9,564 nucleotides of DNA, taken from the NCBI GenBank assembly GCA_030622395.1, contig JAUXGF010000065.1, positions 1-9,564 on the forward strand, in the 5' to 3' direction. Of this stretch, positions 1 through 5,866 are shown piece after piece (position 1 is the stretch's first letter; each line of letters starts with the position of its first letter). Under the pieces are notes generated by a model, which was not told the DNA's origin, ran no database searches, and worked only from the letters and a program-made list of their open reading frames with translations. Source of the DNA: Calditrichaceae bacterium. Its GTDB lineage: Bacteria; Calditrichota; Calditrichia; Calditrichales; Calditrichaceae. A program made the translations under genes and the position numbers.

Positions 1-507
1 AATAATAAAAAATATTAGAGTTGACCATAAATACCATGGATTTTCCACATTGTTAAGGTGGATCTCCGGCAGGTTTGGAATATTAATATAAATAAGCAGT
101 AAAAAAATAAACGCCATTTGCAGAAATGTTTTCCATTTGGCAAGATTACTTGTGATGATGGGTTTACCAATATGCAAGGCATAGCTTCGGAAAAAGGTGA
201 TTAAAAAATCGCGCAAAATGATGATAATAACCATCCACCAGTAAACATAGTTTAAATAGGCAAAAACAGCCAGAGCGCCGGATACGAGTATCTTGTCGGC
301 AATGGGGTCCATAAATTGTCCCCAGCGCGAAGTAAGGTTATAGCGGCGTGCGATAAATCCGTCATACCAGTCGGTAAGGGCGGCCAACAAAAAGATAATA
401 CCGGCATAGAGTTTATAATCCGCCTCAGGCTGAATAATTAGGTAGAGGAATACAGGAGTTAAAATAATCCTGAATATTGTAAGTTGATTTGGAATGGAAT
501 ATTTCAT
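1..507 (-). CDS. pgsA: CDP-diacylglycerol-glycerol-3-phosphate 3-phosphatidyltransferase (PgsA), 3' end cut by window edge
   Basis: Inner-membrane enzyme that transfers phosphatidyl from CDP-diacylglycerol to glycerol-3-phosphate, the committed step to phosphatidylglycerol and cardiolipin. I read 169 codons from ATG at 507-505 with no stop before base 1; family members are usually about 180-200 residues, so only the extreme C-terminus is missing. The full CDP-alcohol phosphatidyltransferase signature D-x2-D-G-x2-A-R-x8-G-x3-D-x3-D is present as D46, D49, G50, A53, R54, G63, D67 and D71. The N-terminus (NQLTIFRIILTPVFLYL) and the later RDFLITFFRSYA segment are typical of PgsA rather than of phosphatidylserine or cardiolipin synthases. 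Hydrophobic helices lie around residues 9-25, 33-45, 72-85, 90-101 and 119-134. There is no clear Shine-Dalgarno before the ATG, but the conserved N-terminus fixes the start. The gene is convergent with nothing seen and stands alone from the redox operon upstream of it. Confidence 0.93.
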   Translation of the reverse strand, partial: MKYSIPNQLTIFRIILTPVFLYLIIQPEADYKLYAGIIFLLAALTDWYDGFIARRYNLTSRWGQFMDPIADKILVSGALAVFAYLNYVYWWMVIIIILRDFLITFFRSYALHIGKPIITSNLAKWKTFLQMAFIFLLLIYINIPNLPEIHLNNVENPWYLWSTLIFFII

Positions 508-601
508 AGATGATGAGCTGTTTTTCTAATTTATTCCTTCAATATCATTATAAAAAGGAAATATACCGTAATTAACTTTAATTTATTTTAATAACGGTTA
601 A

Positions 602-630
602 AATTTATCTTAAAATACAATTTAATTCAA
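602..630 (-). promoter_or_regulatory. Candidate sigma70-type promoter of pgsA
   Basis: On the minus strand TTGAAT (630-625) is followed after exactly 17 nt by TAAATT (607-602), about 95 nt upstream of the pgsA ATG. It is the best -35/-10 match I see in this spacer, but the region is very AT-rich, so chance matches are likely. A transcript from here would carry a leader of roughly 85-90 nt, in which I see no obvious hairpin. Confidence 0.35.
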
Positions 631-760
631 GTGCTGATATTAAGTAAAAAGCGATATGGCGGTTATTAGGCGGTTATGAGTTGAATTAGTAAAAAATTGT
701 TAAGACTATTTTGGGTCTATGTTGAATAGTGTGAGTAATTTATAATTATCTGAACCTATT

Positions 761-798
761 TGTCATTTTCCCACAGGCGTGCCTATGGGAAAATGACA
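761..798. repeat. 38-nt near-perfect palindrome (REP-like intergenic element)
   Basis: The left arm TGTCATTTTCCCA and right arm TGGGAAAATGACA are perfect 13-bp complements. After one mismatch, AGGC/GCCT adds four more pairs around a two-base GT centre. It sits about 75 nt past the stop codon of the cytochrome gene, so it could stabilise or end that transcript, but neither strand has a U-run after the stem. The TGTCATT/AATGACA ends recur in the cluster at 4004-4086, which argues for a dispersed repeat family rather than a one-off terminator. Confidence 0.75.
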
Positions 799-872
799 GT
801 TTTGGCTAGTTTTCATTCAGGCGCTACTTAAATTATTGCCCCAAGAATAAATCATACTCTATAATAGCCTGA

Positions 873-1646
873 TTATTTGGCTTTATGGCACTTATCACAA
901 TTCTCGTCAATATCTTTTTCATGGCATTTAATGCAATTTTCATGAGTTTCAACTTCCGGTTTGGGAGCTTTTTGGGCGATGTCATGACAACGGTTACAGC
1001 TTTCATTCTGATGGCATTTCACACAATTTAAATTATAACTTTCAGTATGAGCTTTATGAGTAAAAGTAACGGTCTTACCATCTTCATATTCTGTTTCATA
1101 TATGAAATTTACAGGTTCGGATATACCTAGGATTTTTGCTTTTCCCTTAGCCTGTTGTTTGTCTTTCTTAGCATGGCATACGGTGCAGTTGGTTTTATGA
1201 CTCCATTCCCGGTGACAGCTCATACATTGCTGATGATATGCGGCTTTTAAAGAGACTTTACTAAAATCAACTCTTTCAACATTATGACACTCATTGCATG
1301 AAATTATTTTCCCGGGTGGATTAATGTGATGACAGATAATGCAGCCGCCAGCCATCTCAGCCATTTCGGCGTGTGATTTATGGTTAAAAACAGAAGGCTC
1401 ATATTTCCTTGAAAGAACGCTGATATTAAGAATGTCCGGCGCCTCTTTAAGCGAATGCTTAACAGTTTCAAGTTTGCGTGATAATTCAGGGCAGCATTTT
1501 ACACAGGGATTTGCTTTAGTCGGATTGTTACAGGAATGGCATTCCTTACAGTCTAGTTTCATTTTTGAATGATGTTCTTGTCCGCCTGTTTGCGCATAAG
1601 CTGCGGTAAACAAAAAAGCGGTTATATAAATAAATATCTGTTTCAT
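873..1646 (-). CDS. Periplasmic multihaem cytochrome c with two cytochrome c3-like tetrahaem blocks (nine CxxCH)
   Basis: Exported electron carrier of 257 residues. A TTG start at 1661 would add five residues, but the ATG at 1646-1644 has a GGGGA ribosome site 8 nt upstream and begins directly with a signal peptide (MKQIFIYITAFLFTAAYAQ, likely cut after AYA). Numbering from the ATG, haem-binding CxxCH motifs lie at 33-37, 102-106, 117-121, 141-145, 154-158, 208-212, 217-221, 238-242 and 250-254. They fall into an N-terminal single site and two blocks, each opened by an F-x-H-K-x-H element (FNHKSH at 87, FTHKAH at 195) and followed by four CxxCH, the order seen in class III cytochromes. Histidines in those elements and next to CIICHH can supply distal ligands. 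A Cys-rich segment at 33-53 also holds CVKCC, where Cys stands in place of haem-ligand His. It is the last gene of the operon, 36 nt after the HybB-like gene, and probably passes electrons to or from the Fe-S partner. The true redox partner is unknown. Confidence 0.88.
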   Translation of the reverse strand: MKQIFIYITAFLFTAAYAQTGGQEHHSKMKLDCKECHSCNNPTKANPCVKCCPELSRKLETVKHSLKEAPDILNISVLSRKYEPSVFNHKSHAEMAEMAGGCIICHHINPPGKIISCNECHNVERVDFSKVSLKAAYHQQCMSCHREWSHKTNCTVCHAKKDKQQAKGKAKILGISEPVNFIYETEYEDGKTVTFTHKAHTESYNLNCVKCHQNESCNRCHDIAQKAPKPEVETHENCIKCHEKDIDENCDKCHKAK

Positions 1647-1682
1647 TTTTAAATTCCCCAAATAGAAATTTTAATTATAAAA

Positions 1683-2885
1683 TTAATTTTCAACAGGTTG
1701 AGTAATTACCGGAAAAATCATAACGAATGCGCGGTATAGCAGAAATATCAGCGCAAAAAAACCAAGTGAAACAAAAACCTCCCCAAGAGATGGATAATAC
1801 ACCGGCACATCGTAAAATGGTCTGTAGCCTACTAAAAAAGTATTAAGGCGGTTTAAGAGTATCCCCAAAGCGGTAAGAATCGCCGCGGTAAATATCCACG
1901 ATGTTGAGGTTACTAATTTTTTTCGTAAGAATATATATATCGGCGCAACAACCCCGAATAAAATTTCGATGATATACATTATACTGAAAACGTTTAATTC
2001 GGTTAGATATACATAAGTCCCGCGGATAGCCATATCCGTGATCTTGCAGGCTAAATAAAATCCTAAAATAAGACCGGCGATTTGTCCTAATTTGGACAAT
2101 ATGTGCATTTTTGGTTCAATGCCGAAAATTCTTGTTGATATAATCGTTTCAATAATAACCATCGGGAATCCAACTGAAATAGCTGAAATTAGAAAAAGTA
2201 TCGGTAAAACAGGCGATTGCCATAAGGGGTGTACTTTTTGACCGGCGACAACCATTACTACTCCAAGAGAGGATTGATGTAAACATGATATTACAACACC
2301 CAAAATTATAAATAATGATAAGGTTGGACTTAGGATTCGATCTAACAGGTTTAACAACATTTCAATCGGTTTCTTAAAAGTGGACAGGAAACCTTTTAAA
2401 TTTACATTTTTTTGAAATCTTTCAATAACAATAGGAAGGAATTCTATCACTAAAACGGTTAAATAAGACATAACGCATATAGCTACTTCGAAAAGCGCGG
2501 AATTTCCATTCCACCAGAATATAGGACGCCATATATTATACCAACGTCCCATGTCGTACATTACCATGGCGCCGGCAAATGTATAGCCCAACATTGCAAC
2601 TAACAGCGCGGAACGAACAATATCATGATATTTTTTTCCATAGAATATATGCACTAATGCCGCTGTTGTAAATCCGCCGGCGGCAAGGGGAATTGTAGCG
2701 GCGACTAAAACAGCTTTCCAAATTCCCCAGGGATACATATTGGTTAAGTTAGTAATATAACCGATCCCATATAAAAATCTAAAAACAGAATATATGGCGG
2801 CAAGTAAAACAATAACACAAAGTATAATAGCTCCCGGCGTAAAAAAAGGTTTTTTTACAGGAGCGGCTTTCATTGAAGGATTCAT
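1683..2885 (-). CDS. HybB/NrfD-family quinone-interacting integral membrane protein
   Basis: Inner-membrane subunit of 400 residues that in this family (HybB, HmcC, TmcC, DsrP) exchanges electrons with menaquinone and the attached Fe-S protein. About ten hydrophobic segments are visible, roughly 17-38, 56-80, 90-111, 128-153, 190-212, 227-251, 268-288, 300-320, 329-346 and 368-392, and the length is that of HybB (about 390) rather than the shorter NrfD. HybB-like stretches include NLTNMYPWGIW (46-56), the W-x3-RPIFWWNGNSALFEVA region (115-135), HQSSLG (203-208) and PVYYPSLGEVFVSLGF near 361. The ATG overlaps the stop of the upstream ferredoxin gene as ATGA (2885-2882), and AAGGAG lies 7 nt before the start, indicating translational coupling. 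No haem-binding CxxCH is present, as expected. Family assignment is firm; calling it a hydrogenase subunit is not justified because no hydrogenase gene is seen. Confidence 0.9.
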   Translation of the reverse strand: MNPSMKAAPVKKPFFTPGAIILCVIVLLAAIYSVFRFLYGIGYITNLTNMYPWGIWKAVLVAATIPLAAGGFTTAALVHIFYGKKYHDIVRSALLVAMLGYTFAGAMVMYDMGRWYNIWRPIFWWNGNSALFEVAICVMSYLTVLVIEFLPIVIERFQKNVNLKGFLSTFKKPIEMLLNLLDRILSPTLSLFIILGVVISCLHQSSLGVVMVVAGQKVHPLWQSPVLPILFLISAISVGFPMVIIETIISTRIFGIEPKMHILSKLGQIAGLILGFYLACKITDMAIRGTYVYLTELNVFSIMYIIEILFGVVAPIYIFLRKKLVTSTSWIFTAAILTALGILLNRLNTFLVGYRPFYDVPVYYPSLGEVFVSLGFFALIFLLYRAFVMIFPVITQPVEN

Positions 2886-3796
2886 TTTATTTCTCCTTCC
2901 TGAGATTCTTCATTTTCATCTTTCTTTTTATTTAACCACATAATACCGCCTAATAAAGCATACAGCGATATAGGGGGGATAAAATATTTAAAAACCCCGT
3001 GCTGGATAGTTTCAGATATTTTCGGCACAGGATCAGTGTTTAAATCAGGAAGGTCCAGGCTGGCAAATTCTTTGTTTGCTAAATAAAGCCATGACGTTCC
3101 GCCAACTTCAAATTCACCATAAACATGATCAATATATTTTTCCGGATTTTCTTTGATCCTTTTATGTGCAAGTTTAAGCAGATCAGACCTTTTGCCATAA
3201 GTTAGCGCTTCCATCGGGCATATTTCCACACAGGCAGGGATTTTGCCTTCCTTAGTCCGGTCAAAGCATAAGTCGCATTTCATAACTTTCGGAGTTAAAG
3301 GGCTTAAGTATTCATAAGCCAGACCCTGAAACGGACAGACAACCATACAATAGCGGCAGCCCATACATATACTCGGGTCATATATGACCGACCCATTTTC
3401 TGCTTTGGTTAAAGCGCCCACAACGCAGGCGGAAACGCAGGCAGGATAATCGCAATGCATACATTGTACTTTAACATCGATCGGACTGTTTGCATTTTTT
3501 GGGTTTTCATACTCATTTACAACAGTTAAAGCGTTTTCATCATTTCTACGCATTTTTTTAAAAACAGACCTATCATCGTAAGTTTCTATGGGCTCGGTTG
3601 GCAGATCATGGGCGGTTTTACAGGCGTACTCACATTTCCGGCAGCCGATGCACACTGTGGTGTCTACCAGAACTCCCACACGGTCTTCGGAAAGAATATT
3701 ATGAGAACCGGCATGAGCGTCTTTTGTTTTTAAACCGGTAATACCAGCTCCTAAAAGACCTGCTGCCTTAAAAAAATCACGGCGACTTTGCTTCAT
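2882..3796 (-). CDS. HybA-like periplasmic ferredoxin: Tat signal, four [4Fe-4S] sites, C-terminal membrane anchor
   Basis: Electron-transfer subunit of 304 residues predicted on the periplasmic face of the inner membrane. SRRDFFK at residues 4-10 is a twin-arginine signal, followed by a short hydrophobic stretch and AHA near 27-29. Sixteen cysteines form four clusters typical of the DMSO-reductase/HybA ferredoxin fold: C49/C52/C55/C59, C112/C115/C120/C124, C144/C147/C150/C154 and C174/C177/C189/C193. A single hydrophobic helix at about 270-288 followed by a Lys/Glu-rich tail anchors the protein, as in E. coli HybA, and separates it from soluble DmsB or NrfC types. It is the first gene of the operon, preceded by a near-perfect Shine-Dalgarno AAGGAGGTG (3810-3802) spaced 7 nt from ATG, suggesting strong translation. 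It overlaps the HybB-like gene by four bases. Likely role: relaying electrons between the HybB-like quinone site and the multihaem cytochrome. Confidence 0.92.
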   Translation of the reverse strand: MKQSRRDFFKAAGLLGAGITGLKTKDAHAGSHNILSEDRVGVLVDTTVCIGCRKCEYACKTAHDLPTEPIETYDDRSVFKKMRRNDENALTVVNEYENPKNANSPIDVKVQCMHCDYPACVSACVVGALTKAENGSVIYDPSICMGCRYCMVVCPFQGLAYEYLSPLTPKVMKCDLCFDRTKEGKIPACVEICPMEALTYGKRSDLLKLAHKRIKENPEKYIDHVYGEFEVGGTSWLYLANKEFASLDLPDLNTDPVPKISETIQHGVFKYFIPPISLYALLGGIMWLNKKKDENEESQEGEIK

Positions 3797-3878
3797 TTAG
3801 GCACCTCCTTAACTAGTCAAAAAAAATCATAGTAATTAAATTGTGTCTTTGATTTGTAAATTTATATAATACTAAATA

Positions 3879-3907
3879 TTTTTAATAAACTCCACAACTA
3901 TTGTAAA
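3879..3907 (-). promoter_or_regulatory. Weak candidate promoter of the redox operon
   Basis: On the minus strand TTTACA (3907-3902) and TAAAAA (3884-3879) are separated by 17 nt and lie about 85-110 nt upstream of the ferredoxin ATG. The -10 match is poor and the region is AT-rich, so this is only the best available candidate. The inverted repeat at 3911-3943 lies immediately upstream, where an activator could bind. Confidence 0.22.
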
Positions 3908-3910
3908 TGG

Positions 3911-3943
3911 TTTGTAACGGGTGGGTACATAACACGTTACAAA
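3911..3943. repeat. Perfect 9-bp inverted repeat, possible operator
   Basis: TTTGTAACG (3911-3919) and CGTTACAAA (3935-3943) are exact inverse complements with a 15-nt spacer. The spacing between half-site centres is about 24 nt, so a dimeric regulator could contact successive helical turns; an RNA hairpin is equally possible. The position just upstream of the redox operon's candidate -35 favours a regulatory site, but no known binding motif is recognised. Confidence 0.5.
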
Positions 3944-3962
3944 GATTAACGAAGCGTCACTA

Positions 3963-3996
3963 TGTATCAGAGACCGCTGCGCTTAACTCTGATACA
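3963..3996. repeat. Perfect 10-bp inverted repeat (hairpin)
   Basis: TGTATCAGAG (3963-3972) and CTCTGATACA (3987-3996) are exact complements around a 14-nt loop. No T-run follows directly on the plus strand, nor an A-run before it, so it is not a standard terminator. It may belong to the same repeat-rich island as the neighbouring TGTCATT cluster. Confidence 0.6.
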
Positions 3997-4003
3997 AGAG
4001 CAC

Positions 4004-4086
4004 TGTCATTTACTTCGTGTCATTTATTGTCATTAAGTAACAACCTATGACTATTAATGACGGCGAAGCCTAATGACTTAATGACA
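4004..4086. repeat. Cluster of facing TGTCATT / AATGAC units
   Basis: Three TGTCATT copies (4004-4010, 4018-4024, 4028-4034) face three AATGAC copies (4056-4061, 4072-4077, 4080-4085). The innermost left copy extends to TGTCATTAAG (4028-4037) and pairs perfectly over 10 bp with CTTAATGACA (4077-4086). A tight GGC-GAA-GCC hairpin (4062-4070) sits between, and several alternative pairings are possible. The unit matches the ends of the 761-798 palindrome, so it looks like nested or decayed copies of one palindromic repeat family. Confidence 0.6.
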
Positions 4087-4254
4087 AGAGCTCAATTATT
4101 CATAAACTTGCTCCATGCCCGACGGCAGGCTCGGTACTATGTTTTTCTTTACTCGCATTTTATTTTGGTTTTTGTTAAATTACGCACTATTGTTAACCTT
4201 TTTATTGTTATATATTTCTTTCATTTAGGAAAAATATGGTTTAATTCTTATATT

Positions 4255-4283
4255 TTGTAAAGTTCAATTATAAAAGATAATAT
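4255..4283 (+). promoter_or_regulatory. Candidate sigma70-type promoter of the efflux operon
   Basis: TTGTAA (4255-4260) and TAATAT (4278-4283) are separated by exactly 17 nt, roughly 75 nt upstream of the adaptor ATG, giving a leader near 65-70 nt. Both hexamers match consensus at most positions. AT-richness lowers the weight of the match. No regulator gene is next to it. Confidence 0.45.
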
Positions 4284-4357
4284 TTTTTGTAACATCAATT
4301 TTATTTTATCGTAATAGACGGTAACCAAATCAATAATTATTAAATTATGGAGATAAC

Positions 4358-5494
4358 ATGCGGAAGACATCTTTATTAAACATTATTGCATTGCTTATTA
4401 TCAGCCTGCTGGTAATCCAGTGCGGCGGCGGGCCTTCTGACGGTAAAGGAAACAAGAACGCAGAAAGCGATTCGTTGAAAAGTGAAAGGGGATCTAAAGA
4501 TGACAAAGGAGATAAGGAAGTCTTAGATGATGATTTGATCCCTGTGGAAGTAACAACCATTGCTAAAGGCGAAATCTCCGATTATATCCTGCTTAGTTCA
4601 AACTTGGAGACGGAAATAATGGCTGACGTCTATTCCAGAACGCAGGGAATTGTAGAGAGAATTTACAGAGAAGAAGGGCAGTATGTTCAAAAAGGCGATA
4701 CCATGCTTTCGCTGGAAGCTAAAGAATATGAATTAACCGAAGAGAAAGCCAGTGTGGAATATAAACGGCAGACGAGTAATTATAAGCGTCTTGAAGAAAT
4801 GCATAAACAAGCATTGTTAAGCGATGAAGAATTGGAAAGGTCAAAATTCAGCTTGCAGACAGCGGAAATTCAATGGAAAGAAGCAAAGTTAAGTCTCGAT
4901 TATATGCAGATTAGAGCCCCGATTTCCGGTAGAGTAGGGGAACGCCTGGCAAAAATCGGCAAACGCATTCAGCCTACAGATAAATTATTTTCCGTTGTAA
5001 ACAATTCTCAGGTTATCGCCGTGGTTTATGTTCCTGAAAAAAATCTAAATCAATTAAGGATTAGGCAGCCGGCTTTTATTTCATCCGATCATTTGGATGG
5101 GATGCAATTTGAAGGTTGGATTAAACGTATCAGCCCTGTAGTGGACCCTTCCAGCGGTACATTTAAAGTAACGGTCGGAGTGCGGAATTTAAAAAACATG
5201 CTGCGCCCTGGAATGTTTGTTAATGTGCATATTATTGTGGATACGCATAAAGACGTAGTTCTGATTCCTAAAATGGCTGTCGTTTATGAGAATGAATATA
5301 TGAATATTTATGTAGTAAAGGACAGCGTAGCCCATAAAATTCGTTTGGCTCCCGGATTTGAGGATAATGAAAAGATTGAAGCTCTTAAAGATATCGAAGA
5401 AGGCGATAAAATTATTGTTGTGGGACAGGCCGGTATGAAAGATAAAACCCGCGTTAAAATAGTAGCCGAACGCGAGAATACATTAAAACGTTAA
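4358..5494 (+). CDS. RND efflux periplasmic adaptor (membrane fusion protein), lipoprotein type
   Basis: Periplasmic adaptor of 378 residues that links an RND pump to an outer-membrane channel, AcrA/MexA family. A hydrophobic signal (about 5-20) leads to LVIQC with the candidate lipidated Cys at 22; Gln at -1 is atypical for a lipobox, so anchoring is probable, not certain. Residues 23-60 form a charged, Lys/Asp/Ser/Gly-rich linker. Then come the first lipoyl half (about 86-120), a short alpha-helical hairpin (121-180), the second lipoyl half starting IRAPISGRVG (185-194), a beta-barrel (about 215-295, with SSGTFKVTV and LRPGMFVNV) and a membrane-proximal domain to 370. GGAG lies 5 nt before ATG (4349-4352). 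The RND gene follows on the same strand after an unusually long 372-nt gap occupied by repeats. The substrate cannot be told from sequence; the outer-membrane partner is not in view. Confidence 0.92.
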   Translation: MRKTSLLNIIALLIISLLVIQCGGGPSDGKGNKNAESDSLKSERGSKDDKGDKEVLDDDLIPVEVTTIAKGEISDYILLSSNLETEIMADVYSRTQGIVERIYREEGQYVQKGDTMLSLEAKEYELTEEKASVEYKRQTSNYKRLEEMHKQALLSDEELERSKFSLQTAEIQWKEAKLSLDYMQIRAPISGRVGERLAKIGKRIQPTDKLFSVVNNSQVIAVVYVPEKNLNQLRIRQPAFISSDHLDGMQFEGWIKRISPVVDPSSGTFKVTVGVRNLKNMLRPGMFVNVHIIVDTHKDVVLIPKMAVVYENEYMNIYVVKDSVAHKIRLAPGFEDNEKIEALKDIEEGDKIIVVGQAGMKDKTRVKIVAERENTLKR

Positions 5495-5866
5495 AGTTAA
5501 TATTCATAAAGCGCTGTTTGGAAGAAGAAATGAAAGCGATGCTGGATGCTGGACTGGATACTGGATGCTGGTTGGAGCGGAGCGGAAATCCCGCTTTTGC
5601 GGGGATACTGGTTACTGGATACTGGATACTAGATGCTGGTTGGAGCGAAGCGGGAATACCGATCACTGATTACCGATCACCGATTACTGGTTGGAGCGGA
5701 GCGGAAATCCCGCTTTTACGAGAATACCGATTACTGATTACCGATTACCGCTTACTTAATTTTCTTCATCCAGTAACAAGTATCCAGTATCCAGCATCTA
5801 TTTAATAATACATTGAAATTCCTATACAATAAAAGGCAAATAACAGATCGGAGAAAATAGATCAGT
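5495..5866. other. Repeat-filled gap between adaptor and RND genes
   Basis: The 372 nt here carry the element at 5538-5798 and little else. Open frames run through it on both strands only because the heptamer units lack stop codons in most frames; their translations are low-complexity and have no ribosome sites. No terminator or convincing promoter is visible. The RND ATG at 5867 has GGAG at 5850-5853, a long 13-nt spacing, and an in-frame TAG at 5858 excludes an earlier start. Confidence 0.75.
5538..5798. repeat. Composite intergenic repeat element of heptamer arrays and CCCGC hairpins
   Basis: The element consists of period-7 arrays of TACTGGA- and TACCGAT-like units interrupted by a core. 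A 31-nt core copy at 5568-5598, beginning CTGGTTGGAGCGGAGCGGAA, is repeated identically at 5687-5717, with a diverged copy at 5636-5660 (GGAGCGAAGCGGGAATACC). The first core ends in a perfect hairpin CCCGC-TTTT-GCGGG (5590-5603). The left edge GATGCTGGAT (5538-5547) is matched in inverse by ATCCAGCATC (5789-5798), and the right edge carries the heptamers on the opposite strand (CATCCAGTAACAAGTATCC from 5767). The inverted ends around internal direct repeats resemble a MITE-like or amplified REP-like element. It is not CRISPR: units are too short and there are no unique spacers of uniform length. Confidence 0.8.

Larger units (their letters stand above)
508..872. other. Intergenic spacer between pgsA and the redox operon
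   Basis: This 365-bp AT-rich stretch has no open frame with a usable start and ribosome site. It holds the pgsA promoter candidate on its left and one strong palindrome at 761-798. No U-tract follows the palindrome on either strand, so I see no classical intrinsic terminator for the operon that ends at 873. The remainder shows nothing recognisable. Confidence 0.7.
3797..4357. other. Divergent intergenic region rich in inverted repeats
   Basis: This 561-bp stretch separates the leftward redox operon from the rightward efflux genes. It holds the ferredoxin ribosome site, candidate promoters on both strands, two perfect inverted repeats (3911-3943, 3963-3996), a cluster of TGTCATT/AATGAC units (4004-4086) and a small TGCC-CGAC-GGCA hairpin at 4116-4127. 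An open frame of 67 codons from 4057 begins inside one of the repeat units without a ribosome site, so I do not call it a gene. The part from 4140 to 4250 is simply T-rich. Confidence 0.7.

Noticed and set aside
761..798. Intrinsic terminator of the redox operon
   Set aside because: The stem is strong, but no U-run follows on the relevant strand. A stabilising or repeat-element role fits better, though termination is not excluded.
1339..1572. 77-codon plus-strand open frame opposite the cytochrome gene
   Set aside because: It lies wholly antisense to the haem-motif region of a clear cytochrome gene and shows no domain.
1647..1661. TTG start codon for the cytochrome five codons upstream of ATG 1646
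   Set aside because: The TTG overlaps the only ribosome-site-like GGGGA, and the signal peptide begins naturally at the ATG.
4057..4260. 67-codon plus-strand open frame beginning MTAKPND in the divergent intergenic region
   Set aside because: It starts inside an AATGAC repeat unit, has no ribosome site, runs through a REP-like hairpin and T-rich DNA, and its hydrophobic tail follows from the T-richness.
5538..5798. CRISPR array
   Set aside because: Units are 7 bp and tandem, cores are unevenly spaced, and there are no unique spacers of constant length or cas genes.
5518..5805. 95-codon plus-strand open frame and an overlapping minus-strand frame (5454-5666) in the adaptor-pump gap
   Set aside because: Both are translations of the heptamer arrays, which lack stop codons. 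The peptides are low-complexity and neither has a ribosome site.
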